Shown here: piece by piece, positions 42,060 through 51,151 of the stretch | How the letters are laid out: every line of letters begins with the position of its first letter | Position numbering within the stretch: position 1 is the stretch's first letter | Assembly (NCBI RefSeq): GCF_002109385.1 | Contig: NZ_CP020814.1 | Span: forward strand, 62,001-126,000 | Direction of reading: 5' to 3' | Length of the DNA: 64,000 bases | From: Halalkalibacter krulwichiae | Lineage (GTDB): Bacteria > Bacillota > Bacilli > Bacillales > Bacillaceae_D | Position numbers and translations under genes: made by a program | Notes under the pieces: model-generated | The model's input: the letters and a program-made list of their open reading frames with translations, nothing else | The model's database searches: none | What the model was told of the DNA's origin: nothing

Positions 42060-42629
42060 TCAAACATGACAATATTGTTTCATCTGATAATGCCATCCTT
42101 GATCCGAATGTATGAGGAGGTTATGTTCTTCTGGTAAGCCCTCTAGAGCGTTCTCTAACATATCCGAAACAAGTGAAAATGTTGGTCTTAATCCGATTGA
42201 ATATGTGATGATTTCTTCGTTAAATAAATCTAATATAGGCGATAAATAAAGCTTTTCACCAAATAATTTAAACTCTGTTATATCCGTTACCCACTTCTGA
42301 TTTGGGGTATCCGCTGTAAATTGACGGTCTAAATAATTTGGCGCTGTTTTACCTACAGTACCTTTATAAGATTTATATTTTTTCATTAGTACTAGGCATT
42401 TTAGTCCAAGCTCTTTCATGATACGTTGAACCTTTTTATGATTCACTTTTTGTCCACGATTTGCCAGCTCATCACGAATACGGCGGTAACCGTAACGCCC
42501 TTCGTGTTCCTCATAAATAGACTTAATTTCAGCTTTCAAATTACCATCTGAATCTATACGATTCATTCGCTTCACTAAATCATAGTATGTACTGCGGGGA
42601 ATATCAGCTAGTTTCACGAGTGCCTTCAC
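42060..42629 (-). pseudogene. IS150-type transposase OrfB, truncated
   Basis: About 189 residues against roughly 280 in complete relatives. HTH_21-like start (K-A-L-V-K-L-A-D-I-P-R-S-T-Y-Y) and H-E-G-R-Y-G-Y-R-R-I are followed by the rve integrase core. The first Asp is in W-V-T-D-I-T-E-F and the second in I-H-S-D-Q-G-W-H-Y-Q-M. The third acidic residue (usually N-x-x-x-E-N-F-F-x-x-L-K) is lost, because unrelated sequence follows M-K-Q-Y. The frame continues upstream of this ATG to about 42690, inside orfA, implying -1 frameshift expression near the A-run at 42682-42686. Inactive as it stands. Confidence 0.85.
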
Positions 42630-43228
42630 CGGGTATTTATGCCTTAACTCATAGACTACTTGCGCTTTGTCTTGTTTGGTGATTTTTCCTTGTTTTGAAC
42701 TAAGGCATTCAACTTTTTTAGATACTCATTCTCCATCTCCAATTGTTGAATACGCGCTTCAAGTGCCTCTACTGATCCCCTAACTGGTGCTGTTTTGGGT
42801 TGTTTATTGGATTTCTCTTTCATGCATGGACGCCCCTTGTATCTAGGTTCAAGGGCTTCTACACCACTAATCTCTAACTTTTTCTGCCAATCATAAACCA
42901 TTGTATAGCTAGAGATCTTAAAGAGAGCTGCGGTATCCATTAATGACGCACCCGATTGAACCATGTAATTTAGTACGTCTAGTTTAAAGGAAGCGGGATA
43001 ATTTGTATAGGAATTACAAAATCCTTCTTCTCCATGTAATTCATATAATTTCAGCCAATATTGAAATTGGGCTCTCGTAACACCTACTTCTTTTGCATAT
43101 TCTTTTTGTGAAATGGTATCGGAATTAAACCCATGAATAATTGATAACTTTTTATCAGGTGTATATTTACTCATAAAAAAACTGCACCCCTCATTGTTAG
43201 TTGTGTCTAACAATTGGGGTGCAGTTCA
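42070..43228 (-). mobile_element. 3'-truncated IS3-family (IS150-like) insertion sequence
   Basis: On the minus strand, orfA and orfB overlap in different frames, as in IS3 elements. The 5' terminal end is present: TGAACTGCACCCCAATTG read leftward from 43228. The other end is missing, since orfB stops just after its second catalytic Asp, at about 42070. No second terminal repeat or target duplication was found, so this is a non-autonomous remnant. It lies just behind the rRNA operon. Confidence 0.85.
42656..43174 (-). CDS. IS150-type transposase OrfA
   Basis: 172 residues. Two helix-turn-helix units (about 5-55, E-Y-A-K-E-V-G-V-T-R-A-Q-F-Q-Y-W, and about 60-115, S-L-M-D-T-A-A-L-F-K-I-S-S-Y-T-M-V) are followed by a leucine-zipper-like segment (V-E-A-L-E-A-R-I-Q-Q-L-E-M-E-N-E-Y-L-K-K-L). 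This is the usual IS150-group OrfA plan: terminal-repeat binding and multimerisation. The start M-S-K-Y-T-P-D-K is chosen at 43174 behind GAGGGGTG. It lacks a functional partner because orfB is cut. Confidence 0.85.
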   Translation of the reverse strand: MSKYTPDKKLSIIHGFNSDTISQKEYAKEVGVTRAQFQYWLKLYELHGEEGFCNSYTNYPASFKLDVLNYMVQSGASLMDTAALFKISSYTMVYDWQKKLEISGVEALEPRYKGRPCMKEKSNKQPKTAPVRGSVEALEARIQQLEMENEYLKKLNALVQNKEKSPNKTKRK

Positions 43229-43299
43229 TAATGGAATGCTTTTTTCTGCACATGTAGAGGGCGCAGAAGAGCTCTGATCGTGAATAAACTTCATTGAAA

Positions 43300-43347
43300 G
43301 TGCATCATGTCCCCTGGTCATGGAGCACCAGGACATTGCTAGGCGGG
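43300..43347 (+). pseudogene. Degenerate 5S-rRNA-like 3' tail
   Basis: The stretch GGAGCACCAGGACATTGCTAGGCG resembles the end of the 5S gene (GAGAGTAGGACGTTGCCAGGCA). Like it, it is followed within a few bases by a terminator with the same layout (AAAGCACAATCA/TGATTGTGCTTT against AAAAGACAA/TTGTCTTTT). No 5' half of a 5S gene is seen. Alternatively it is a simple hairpin (CTGGT/ACCAG) before a terminator. Confidence 0.4.
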
Positions 43348-43348
43348 T

Positions 43349-43379
43349 AAAGCACAATCAAATTGATTGTGCTTTTTTG
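43349..43379 (+). terminator. Terminator hairpin immediately before the group II intron
   Basis: Stem AAAGCACAATCA / TGATTGTGCTTT with a 3-nt loop and a T-run. The intron's first base follows within 3 bases of the T-run, as expected for class IIC introns, which recognise terminator hairpins. Confidence 0.85.
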
Positions 43380-43381
43380 TA

Positions 43382-45275
43382 GTGTGCCCGGCATGTCTAA
43401 CAGCTAGGTGGTGTAAGTCCACTACAGGCTTGGCAGTGGGAACTGTTAGCGAATGGCAAGGGTGTCTAGGGTGACCTAGAATCTGAAGGAAGCCGGACGC
43501 AAAATCTCGGGACAACGAACAGAAACTGGATATAAGGCTGGCTGGGGACGGACGAGTTTCCTATACAAAACGAAGTCCAACACTGCCCGAATCTCCTACA
43601 GTAAATCCAGTGTCTACGAGAGGAAAGCGGTTAGACTTACCCGGGGAGGTCTTACCGGGGTTTTCGAGATGAAGAAATTTCATAAGAAAACAACGAGTTC
43701 AGTGATGAGCTTGTGAACGGTAAGAAGTCAGCAGAGGTCATAGTAGTCCAGTGGATGAAGGACCGAACAATAAGAATCTTGGAACTAACGGAGGTGAGAA
43801 GTATGCATCGACCACAGAAAACATCAAAAGATGGCTACCTGCTAGAACATAAGGTGGAACCTGAACATAAAGCGGAAGCGTGCAGTATACTTCACGCTGA
43901 ACCTAGAAGAAGAGATGGTGAAAGTTCAGAATTGATCAGCGAGATTATTGATCGAGATAACCTCAATAGGGCTTATAAAAGAGTCAAGAAGAACAAAGGA
44001 AAACCTGGGATAGACGGAATGACGGTAGACAAATTGCCACTATTCTTAGCCGAAGAGAGAAGGTCTCTTGTGCTTTCCATTAAAGATGGAACGTATCAAC
44101 CACAACCCGTTAAGCGGGTTGAAATTCCGAAGCAGGATGGTTCAAAAAGAAAGCTAGGAATTCCCACGGTCAAAGACCGACTTGTCCAACAAGCGATTCT
44201 TCAAGTAATTGAAAAATGGATCAACCCCCATTTCTCCGAAAACAGTTTTGGCTTCCGCCCAAACCGAAGTGCTCACGACGCAATCGGAAAAGCAAAACAG
44301 TACTATGAAGAGAGATACCGATACGTGGTAGACATTGATATGAAGCAGTACTTCGATACAGTCAACCATGATAAACTCATGTATCATGTAGAGGAATTTA
44401 TTCAGGACCCAATAGTGCTTAAGCTAATTCGTAAATTCCTGCGAAGTGGCATTATGATTGGTGAAAAATATGAGCCAAGCGAGGTTGGAACTCCTCAAGG
44501 AGGAAATCTATCACCGCTTCTTAGTAACGCCTATCTTCACCAACTGGACCTAGAACTAGAAAGGCGTGGTCATAAGTTTATCCGCTACGCAGATGACTGT
44601 AACATTTACGTGAAAAGCCAAAGGGCTGGAGAGAGAGTATTAAAAAGCATTACAAAATTTCTTGAAGAAAAACTAAAGCTAACGGTGAATAAGGAGAAGA
44701 GTGAAGTTGGTAAACCGACGAAACGGAAGTTTCTAGGGTTCTGTATACATCCAACAAGAAATGGAGCACAAGTCCGTCCGCATACTAAGGCGAAAAAGAG
44801 CCTCGAAGAAAAAGTAAGAAAACTAACTTCCCGCAAACGACCAGGAGAGATCCGTGAGATCATCAAGGAGGTCAACCAAGTAACTAGGGGGTGGATCAAC
44901 TATTATGGGGTTGGTCTTGTGAAAACCTATGTTCAAGAAATTGATCGTTGGATACGTCGAAGGATTAGACAAATAATCTGGAAAAGGTGGAAGAAGGTTA
45001 AAACTCGCTTTAAAAGTCTTATCAAACTAAAAATCCCCAAACAAAAGGCTTGGGAGTGGGCAAACACTCGGAAAGGCTACTGGCATATTTCAAATAGTTT
45101 CATCTTAAATACCGCGATAGCAAATCATCTTCTTGAACGAATTGGATTACTCAATCTTACTCAACTATATTCCTCGATAAATTCTAAACACACTTAACTT
45201 ATTGAACCGCCGTATACGGACCCGTACGTACGGTGGTGTGAGAGGTCGGAGGCTAAACACCTCCTCCTACTCGAT
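43382..45275 (+). mobile_element. Group II intron, bacterial class C (IIC), apparently full length
   Basis: The 5' end reads GTGTGCCCGGCATG, the typical class C intron start. A roughly 400-base ribozyme segment precedes the ORF, and the 3' end has a domain V hairpin (ACCGCCGTA...TACGGTGGT, about 45205-45237, with the CGC-type triad) and a domain VI stem ending CTACTCGAT near 45275. Total about 1.9 kb with an uninterrupted maturase ORF, so it may be active. Exact 3' boundary uncertain by 1-2 bases. Also a catalytic RNA. Confidence 0.88.
43803..45197 (+). CDS. ltrA: Group II intron reverse transcriptase/maturase
   Basis: 464 residues. The RT core has R-P-N-R-S-A-H-D-A near 163, the G-T-P-Q-G-G-N-L-S-P-L-L-S-N block near 237 and the catalytic Y-A-D-D near 272. 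It is followed by the maturase (X) domain with L-G-F-C-I-H and G-W-I-N-Y-Y-G-V-G. No H-N-H endonuclease domain follows, as usual for class C. ATG 43803 is preceded by GGAGGTGAGAAGT; the frame is open to an ATG at 43713 but without a site. It splices and reverse-transcribes its host intron for retrohoming. Confidence 0.93.
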   Translation: MHRPQKTSKDGYLLEHKVEPEHKAEACSILHAEPRRRDGESSELISEIIDRDNLNRAYKRVKKNKGKPGIDGMTVDKLPLFLAEERRSLVLSIKDGTYQPQPVKRVEIPKQDGSKRKLGIPTVKDRLVQQAILQVIEKWINPHFSENSFGFRPNRSAHDAIGKAKQYYEERYRYVVDIDMKQYFDTVNHDKLMYHVEEFIQDPIVLKLIRKFLRSGIMIGEKYEPSEVGTPQGGNLSPLLSNAYLHQLDLELERRGHKFIRYADDCNIYVKSQRAGERVLKSITKFLEEKLKLTVNKEKSEVGKPTKRKFLGFCIHPTRNGAQVRPHTKAKKSLEEKVRKLTSRKRPGEIREIIKEVNQVTRGWINYYGVGLVKTYVQEIDRWIRRRIRQIIWKRWKKVKTRFKSLIKLKIPKQKAWEWANTRKGYWHISNSFILNTAIANHLLERIGLLNLTQLYSSINSKHT

Positions 45276-45517
45276 TAAAAAAAGATCCCTCAAGTCAGAA
45301 GGAATTATATCTAATAATATGGGTTTGTTCAATTCCCAAAGGAGACCGACCAAGCCTCTTACAAAGATGAAGCATAAGCATTCAAGAGGCATCTCCTTTT
45401 CTAATTTAACAAACTTAATTATTAATACATTAGTATTTATGTTTCAATAAGCATAAAAAAGGATATAGTCCTCTAGAGACAAAATCATTCTCAACAATAA
45501 TTAGAGGAGGAGAAAAG

Positions 45518-46306
45518 ATGCTGCAACCAAACGGACTCCAACAATTAAAAGATCAGTATGCATGTGATAAAGGTGTTTTAACTATTTATTTAAATACTGA
45601 CCAGACGAGTAATGATCAACAAAAGGGAGAATGGAAAATAAGGCTAAAAAATGGTTTGAAGAAATTGGAGCAATATATAGAACGTATGAACGCTAACCAA
45701 ATTCAGACATTTAAAAAGCTAAAGAAAAATGCTTTGAAAGAGATTGAAAACTTACAGCTGCAATTACCTAAAAGTTTTGTTTTAGTTGCTTCAGAAAAGG
45801 GTGGTTTATATTTAAAAGAGTTAAGGATACAAGTAGAAAATGAATTTCAATGGGATAAGGAACCGAAATTCTTACAGTTGGAGAACTTACAAAAGAGGTA
45901 TCCACAAGAAGGAATTTTGCTTATTCAAAAAGAAAATATATATATGATTGAAACAAGTTTGGGAGAAGTAAACGAAGAGACTCTCTATAGTCTGGAGTTA
46001 GAAAGTGCAGATTGGAAGCCATATGAGGGTAATGCAGCTCGTGATAGAATGGCTTCAAGTGCCAATCACCGCGATAAGTATGACCAGAGATTTGAGGCTA
46101 ATCAAATTAGATGGCTGAAGCAACTTGCATCTGATTTAGAACAGCAAGGGGTAAAAAGAGGTTGGAAGCATGTATATTTGCTTGGTGAAAAAGAATTAGT
46201 AACTGAATTTGAGAAACAAGTCAAATTGATAAATAAAACAAAAATTAATAAAAATTATACTAATTTGACATCGATGGAAATTCTGAATCAATTATTAGTA
46301 TCATAA
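45518..46306 (+). CDS. VLRF1/baeRF family (aeRF1-type) release-factor-like protein
   Basis: 262 residues. The start V-L-T-I-Y-L-N-T-D-Q-T-S near residue 20, W-K-I-R-L-K-N-G-L-K-K-L-E near 40 and the block N-H-R-D-K-Y-D-Q-R-F-E-A-N-Q-I-R-W near 186 fit the bacterial archaeo-eukaryotic release factor relatives (baeRF, Vms1-like). Eukaryotic Vms1/ANKZF1 releases peptides from peptidyl-tRNA on stalled 60S subunits; the bacterial role is inferred only. I could not confirm a catalytic Gln or GSX motif by eye. ATG 45518 follows AGAGGAGGAG. It stands between the rrn locus and ctsR, a position with no gene in B. subtilis as I recall. Confidence 0.75.
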   Translation: MLQPNGLQQLKDQYACDKGVLTIYLNTDQTSNDQQKGEWKIRLKNGLKKLEQYIERMNANQIQTFKKLKKNALKEIENLQLQLPKSFVLVASEKGGLYLKELRIQVENEFQWDKEPKFLQLENLQKRYPQEGILLIQKENIYMIETSLGEVNEETLYSLELESADWKPYEGNAARDRMASSANHRDKYDQRFEANQIRWLKQLASDLEQQGVKRGWKHVYLLGEKELVTEFEKQVKLINKTKINKNYTNLTSMEILNQLLVS

Positions 46307-46312
46307 ACTAAA

Positions 46313-46358
46313 GGGGGCGTCTTTAAAGGTCTATTTTTGATCTTTTAAAGACGCCCTC
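46313..46358 (+). terminator. Terminator behind the VLRF1-like gene
   Basis: Stem GGGCGTCTTTAAA / TTTAAAGACGCCC with inner GGTC/GATC pairing and a T-rich loop. Directly after it comes GAAAGCAATGAGC, matching the start of the palindromic unit of the composite repeat at 3501-3512. Confidence 0.75.
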
Positions 46359-46468
46359 GAAAGCAATGAGCAGACGGAGTAAAAAACTCGATCTTTAATT
46401 TTATAATATTCTCTACTCTGATGTTATGTACTCTATAAGCCTGGTTATACTAGATGAATGCATACATA

Positions 46469-46497
46469 TTGCACTTTTTAAGAAGAGAGCATATAAT
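46469..46497 (+). promoter_or_regulatory. SigA promoter of the ctsR operon
   Basis: TTGCAC (46469-46474), 17-bp spacer, TATAAT (46492-46497). The CtsR heptads begin 8 bases downstream, over the expected start site. Confidence 0.8.
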
Positions 46498-46505
46498 ATT
46501 TACAA

Positions 46506-46528
46506 AGTCAAAGAAAGTCAAAGTCAAA
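46506..46528 (+). promoter_or_regulatory. CtsR operator: three AGTCAAA heptads
   Basis: AGTCAAA at 46506-46512 and 46516-46522 with the canonical 3-nt gap, plus a third copy at 46522-46528 sharing one base. CtsR recognises RGTCAAA-NNN-RGTCAAA; the site would give autoregulation of ctsR-mcsA-mcsB-clpC. Confidence 0.9.
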
Positions 46529-46547
46529 CGAGGAGGGAGGGCGAAGC

Positions 46548-47018
46548 TTGAGGAATATTTCAGACATCATTGAGGAGTACCTGAAAGCAACGATTAAAAA
46601 TAGTGGTAATGATCCATTAGAAATTAAACGTAGTGAGATTGCAAAGAAGTTTCAATGTGTGCCTTCACAAATCAATTACGTCATTCAAACACGTTTTACT
46701 CTTGAAAAGGGCTATCAAGTAGAAAGCAAAAGAGGTGGTGGAGGATATATTCGCATTATTAAAGTCAGTCCCCATGATCATTTAGACTTACTTGACCAAA
46801 TGATAAAAATCACAGGAAAAAATATTGATCAGAATACAGCTGAGAATATTATTTTGCGTTTATATGAAGAAAATGCAGTTACAAAAAGAGAAGCGAATCT
46901 CATGTTAAGTGTAATGGATCGAACACTCTATAATGCTGAAGTAACTCACCGTGATGAGGTTAGATCTAATATTTTAAGAGCGATGTTACAAACATTAAAA
47001 TATAAAGAATTATCATAG
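46548..47018 (+). CDS. ctsR: Transcriptional repressor of class III heat-shock genes CtsR
   Basis: 156 residues. The N-terminal winged helix (I-S-D-I-I-E-E-Y-L-K near 3; R-S-E-I-A-K-K-F-Q-C-V-P-S-Q-I-N-Y-V-I-Q-T-R-F near 27) includes the arginine-bearing wing S-K-R-G-G-G-G-Y-I-R-I near 63, which is the McsB phosphorylation and thermosensor region in B. subtilis. A helical dimerisation domain follows. TTG start at 46548 behind GGAGGGAGG. First gene of the four-gene operon. Confidence 0.96.
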   Translation: MRNISDIIEEYLKATIKNSGNDPLEIKRSEIAKKFQCVPSQINYVIQTRFTLEKGYQVESKRGGGGYIRIIKVSPHDHLDLLDQMIKITGKNIDQNTAENIILRLYEENAVTKREANLMLSVMDRTLYNAEVTHRDEVRSNILRAMLQTLKYKELS

Positions 47019-47033
47019 AGGGGAGGAGTTTTG

Positions 47034-47564
47034 TTGATTTGTCAGGAATGTAATAAAAGACAAGCAAGTTTGCATTTTGCCAAAATCATTAATGGTGAAA
47101 AAACTGAGTTTCATATTTGTGAGCAATGTGCGAAGGAAAAAGGAGAGTATTTTCCTGGTGCAAACAGTTTCTCCATCCACCAACTTTTATCAGGGCTGCT
47201 TAATTTTGAACAACCAATAAAAAAAGAAAACGAACAAACTTCGGTAAAGAAGCTTGAATGCGAAAAGTGTGGAATGACTTATGAGCAGTTTACTCAAGTT
47301 GGACGCTTTGGATGTGCTGATTGTTATAAGAGCTTTGATTCAAAGTTAGAGCCAATATTGAAAAGAGTCCATAGTGGCAACCATACACATGCAGGAAAGC
47401 TCCCTGAGAGAATAGGCGGAGGAATTCAAATTCAAAGGCAAATAGAGACTTTAAAACAAGAGCTGAAAGGGTTAATTGAGCTGGAAGAGTTTGAAAAAGC
47501 TGCGGAACTTAGGGATCAAATTCGTCTATTAGAAAAACAAAAGAATGAACAAGAGGAGGGCTGA
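47034..47564 (+). CDS. mcsA: McsA, zinc-binding activator of McsB
   Basis: 176 residues. Four Cys pairs (C-Q-E-C near 3, C-E-Q-C near 30, C-E-K-C near 79, C-A-D-C near 99) bind zinc, and a UVR motif closes the protein ([17 protein letters not shown]). It activates the McsB arginine kinase. I chose TTG 47034, 7 nt after GGAGG, giving M-I-C-Q-E-C; the TTG at 47031 is too near. Its end slightly passes the mcsB upstream reading frame. Confidence 0.93.
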   Translation: MICQECNKRQASLHFAKIINGEKTEFHICEQCAKEKGEYFPGANSFSIHQLLSGLLNFEQPIKKENEQTSVKKLECEKCGMTYEQFTQVGRFGCADCYKSFDSKLEPILKRVHSGNHTHAGKLPERIGGGIQIQRQIETLKQELKGLIELEEFEKAAELRDQIRLLEKQKNEQEEG

Positions 47565-47568
47565 TAAG

Positions 47569-48645
47569 ATGTCACTCCAACAATTTATTTCAGAAGCATT
47601 AAGTCCTTGGATGAAAAAAGATGGGCCAGATTCGGATATTGTCCTAAGTAGCCGAATAAGATTAGCTAGAAACCTGAAAGAATATAAATTTCCTTTAATC
47701 GCTTCGATGGAAGAGTCATATGCAACGAGCAAGCATGTTGGTGAAGCCTTAACACAAGAAGAGTTTCATTCAATTGGATCTCTTGAGTGGCTACGTATCG
47801 ATGATATGAAGACAAATGAGAAAAGGGTTCTAGTTGAAAAACATTTAATAAGCCCTCATTTAGCGGATCAGTCAAAGCATGGGGCAGTTTTACTTGATAA
47901 AGATGAAGCTGTCAGCATTATGATCAATGAAGAGGATCATATTCGAATTCAATGTTTATTGCCAGGTTTCCAATTAGGAAAGGGATTAGACAAAGCGAAT
48001 CAAATCGATGATTGGATTGAGCAACGCTTGACATATGCATTTGATGAAAAGAGAGGCTATCTTACAAGCTGTCCCACAAATGTTGGGACAGGTTTACGAG
48101 CATCTGTGATGATGCATTTACCAGCACTTGCTATGACTCAACAATTAAATCGTATTTTACCAGCAATTAATCAATTAGGGTTAGTTGTTAGAGGAATTTA
48201 CGGTGAAGGTAGCGAAGCTTTAGGTAACCTGTTCCAAATCTCGAACCAATTGACACTTGGCAAATCAGAGGAGGACATTGTTGAAGATTTAAGAGGGGTA
48301 GTATTACAGCTCATTCAGCAAGAACGGACAGCCAGAGAGAATCTGCTAGATCAATCAAGGTTGCAATTGGAAGATCGTGTTCATCGTTCTTTTGGAATTT
48401 TAGCGCATAGCCGTTTAATTGAATCAAAAGAAGCGACTCAACGTTTATCTAATGTGAGACTTGGAATTGATTTAGGGTTGATTAAAGGTCTTTCAGGTAA
48501 CATTTTAAATGAGTTAATGATTTTAACTCAGCCTGGATTTTTGCAGCAATATGCAGGAGAGGTTTTATCGCCTGAGTTGCGAGATGAAAGAAGGGCAACC
48601 TTGATAAGGGAAAGATTGAAATTAGAGGAAGAAACCAACGAATAA
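47569..48645 (+). CDS. mcsB: Protein-arginine kinase McsB
   Basis: 358 residues, phosphagen-kinase fold. Signatures are S-S-R-I-R-L-A-R-N near 27, C-L-L-P-G-F-Q near 126, [13 protein letters not shown] near 166 (reactive Cys) and R-L-S-N-V-R-L-G near 292. It phosphorylates arginines and thereby marks proteins for ClpCP and inactivates CtsR. ATG 47569 lies behind GAGGAGGG; an upstream in-frame ATG lies inside mcsA. clpC follows after 18 bases. Confidence 0.95.
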   Translation: MSLQQFISEALSPWMKKDGPDSDIVLSSRIRLARNLKEYKFPLIASMEESYATSKHVGEALTQEEFHSIGSLEWLRIDDMKTNEKRVLVEKHLISPHLADQSKHGAVLLDKDEAVSIMINEEDHIRIQCLLPGFQLGKGLDKANQIDDWIEQRLTYAFDEKRGYLTSCPTNVGTGLRASVMMHLPALAMTQQLNRILPAINQLGLVVRGIYGEGSEALGNLFQISNQLTLGKSEEDIVEDLRGVVLQLIQQERTARENLLDQSRLQLEDRVHRSFGILAHSRLIESKEATQRLSNVRLGIDLGLIKGLSGNILNELMILTQPGFLQQYAGEVLSPELRDERRATLIRERLKLEEETNE

Positions 48646-48663
48646 TCTGGAGGTGGACGTTTT

Positions 48664-51114
48664 ATGATGTTTGGACGTTTTACAGAGAGAGCTCAAAAGG
48701 TATTGGCATTAGCACAAGAGGAAGCAGTTCGTTTAGGTCACAATAATATTGGGACAGAGCATATTTTACTTGGACTTATTAGAGAGGGAGAAGGAATTGC
48801 TGCTAAAGCCCTTCAAGCTCTTGGACTTGGTTCTGAGAAAATACAAAAAGAAGTAGAAACTTTGATTGGTAAGGGGCAAGAAGGTTCTAAAACTATTCAT
48901 TATACTCCTAGAGCAAAAAAAGTAATTGAGTTATCAATGGATGAAGCTCGTAAGCTAGGACACTCTTATGTGGGGACTGAACATATCCTTCTTGGTTTAA
49001 TTCGTGAAGGAGAAGGCGTGGCAGCGCGCGTACTTAATAACTTAGGTGTAAGCTTAAACAAAGCACGTCAGCAAGTGTTACAACTTCTAGGGAGCAATGA
49101 AGTGGGTAGTTCATCTGGGCAAAGTACTGGATCAAGCAATGCTAATACGCCAACACTTGATAGCTTAGCACGTGACTTAACAGCAGTTGCAAGAGAAGAA
49201 TCTCTTGATCCTGTTATTGGTCGTAGCAAAGAGATTGAAAGAGTAATACAAGTACTAAGCCGTCGTACAAAAAACAACCCTGTTTTAATAGGTGAGCCTG
49301 GGGTTGGTAAAACGGCAATTGCGGAAGGATTAGCTCAAGCAATTATTGCCAATGAAGTACCTGAAACGTTACGTAATAAGCGTGTTATGACCCTTGATAT
49401 GGGTACAGTAGTGGCAGGGACTAAATATCGTGGTGAGTTTGAGGACCGTTTAAAGAAGGTAATGGATGAAATTCGTCAAGCAGGAAATGTCATTCTTTTC
49501 ATTGATGAGCTTCATACGTTAATTGGTGCCGGTGGTGCTGAAGGTGCTATTGATGCATCAAATATTCTTAAACCATCGTTAGCGCGTGGCGAGCTTCAAT
49601 GTATTGGTGCCACGACCCTTGATGAGTACCGTAAATATATCGAGAAGGATGCTGCGCTAGAACGACGTTTCCAACCTATTCAAGTCAATGAACCAACTCT
49701 TGACGAATCAGTTCAAATCTTAAGAGGTCTTCGTGATCGTTATGAAGCACATCATCGTGTAACGATTACAGATGATGCCATTGAAGCAGCTGTTAAGCTT
49801 TCAGATCGCTACATTTCAGATCGTTTCCTACCAGATAAAGCAATTGATTTAATTGATGAAGCGGGTTCGAAAGTTCGCTTGAAATCGTATACTGCACCGC
49901 CTAACTTAAAAGAGTTAGAACAGCGCCTCGATGAGACAAGAAAAGAGAAGGATGCTGCAGTCCAGAGTCAGGAGTTTGAAAAAGCAGCTTCTCTACGTGA
50001 TTCAGAGCAACGTCTACGTGAAGAGCTTGAAGAAATGAAGAATGAATGGAAAAAGAAACAAGGGCAAGAAGATACAGAAGTAACAAGTGAGGATATCGCC
50101 CAAGTTGTTGCGAGCTGGACTGGAGTTCCTGTTTCAAAACTAGCAGAAGAAGAAACAGATCGTTTATTAAAAATGGAAGAAATCCTTCATGAGCGTGTAG
50201 TTGGCCAAGAAGAAGCTGTTAAATCGATTTCTAAAGCTGTTCGTCGAGCTCGTGCAGGGCTTAAGGATCCAAAGCGTCCAATCGGATCGTTTATTTTCCT
50301 AGGACCAACAGGGGTAGGGAAAACAGAACTTGCTAGAGCTGTTGCTGAAACACTGTTTGGTGATGAAGATTCAGTGATCCGTATTGATATGTCTGAGTAT
50401 ATGGAAAAGCATACGACAAGCCGACTTGTAGGTTCTCCTCCAGGGTATGTAGGACATGATGATGGGGGTCAATTAACAGAAAAGGTTCGTCGCAAACCAT
50501 ATTCAGTAATTTTGCTTGATGAAATTGAAAAAGCACACCCTGAAGTTTTCAATATCTTGCTTCAAGTGTTAGAGGATGGCCGCTTAACAGACTCAAAAGG
50601 TAGAACAGTTGACTTCCGTAACACGGCAATTATTATGACGTCAAATGTCGGTGCGAGTACGTTAAAACGAAATAAATTCCTAGGTTTTAATACTGAGGGA
50701 GAAGGTCAAGAATACAGAGATATGAAAGATAAGGTAATGGAAGAATTAAAACGTAGCTTCCGTCCAGAATTCCTTAATCGTATTGATGAATTAATTGTCT
50801 TCCACTCCTTAGAGAAAAAGCACATCCGTGAAATTATTACATTAATGGCTGATCAGTTAAAAACTCGTTTATTTGAGCAAGGAATTGAGTTTGAATTATC
50901 AGAAGCGGCAAAAGATAAAATCACTGATCTTGGCTTTGATCCAGAGTACGGAGCTCGTCCATTACGCCGTGCTCTTCAAAAACAAGTAGAAGATCGCTTG
51001 TCGGAAGAATTACTTAAAGGGACCATTGCCAAAGGACAAAAAGCGATTATCGACGTTAAAGATGGAGAACTATACGTAGAAGCTGTAAATGCAAAAGAAA
51101 ATCTACAAGTATAG
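48664..51114 (+). CDS. clpC: ATP-dependent Clp protease ATPase subunit ClpC
   Basis: 816 residues. The double Clp-N domain (1-145; [13 protein letters not shown] and repeat) is followed by AAA1 with Walker A G-E-P-G-V-G-K-T near 214, a middle domain with a UVR segment (near 425-460) and AAA2 with Walker A G-P-T-G-V-G-K-T near 549. The ClpP-binding loop is V/L-G-F type (K-F-L-G-F-N near 680). With ClpP it degrades misfolded and arginine-phosphorylated proteins, including McsB targets. Confidence 0.97.
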   Translation: MMFGRFTERAQKVLALAQEEAVRLGHNNIGTEHILLGLIREGEGIAAKALQALGLGSEKIQKEVETLIGKGQEGSKTIHYTPRAKKVIELSMDEARKLGHSYVGTEHILLGLIREGEGVAARVLNNLGVSLNKARQQVLQLLGSNEVGSSSGQSTGSSNANTPTLDSLARDLTAVAREESLDPVIGRSKEIERVIQVLSRRTKNNPVLIGEPGVGKTAIAEGLAQAIIANEVPETLRNKRVMTLDMGTVVAGTKYRGEFEDRLKKVMDEIRQAGNVILFIDELHTLIGAGGAEGAIDASNILKPSLARGELQCIGATTLDEYRKYIEKDAALERRFQPIQVNEPTLDESVQILRGLRDRYEAHHRVTITDDAIEAAVKLSDRYISDRFLPDKAIDLIDEAGSKVRLKSYTAPPNLKELEQRLDETRKEKDAAVQSQEFEKAASLRDSEQRLREELEEMKNEWKKKQGQEDTEVTSEDIAQVVASWTGVPVSKLAEEETDRLLKMEEILHERVVGQEEAVKSISKAVRRARAGLKDPKRPIGSFIFLGPTGVGKTELARAVAETLFGDEDSVIRIDMSEYMEKHTTSRLVGSPPGYVGHDDGGQLTEKVRRKPYSVILLDEIEKAHPEVFNILLQVLEDGRLTDSKGRTVDFRNTAIIMTSNVGASTLKRNKFLGFNTEGEGQEYRDMKDKVMEELKRSFRPEFLNRIDELIVFHSLEKKHIREIITLMADQLKTRLFEQGIEFELSEAAKDKITDLGFDPEYGARPLRRALQKQVEDRLSEELLKGTIAKGQKAIIDVKDGELYVEAVNAKENLQV

Positions 51115-51151
51115 GATTAACAAGGTCGAATTTTAGTTTCTACTACACAGA

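Noticed and set aside
42060..43228. Complete, active insertion sequence
   Set aside because: Only one terminal end is recognisable and the transposase lacks its last catalytic residue.
43713..43802. N-terminal extension of the intron maturase
   Set aside because: The frame is open, but ATG 43803 has a strong ribosome-binding site and matches the usual start of class C proteins.
45202..45450. 82-residue open frame after the intron maturase
   Set aside because: It covers domains V and VI of the group II intron and has no ribosome-binding site or recognisable protein motif.
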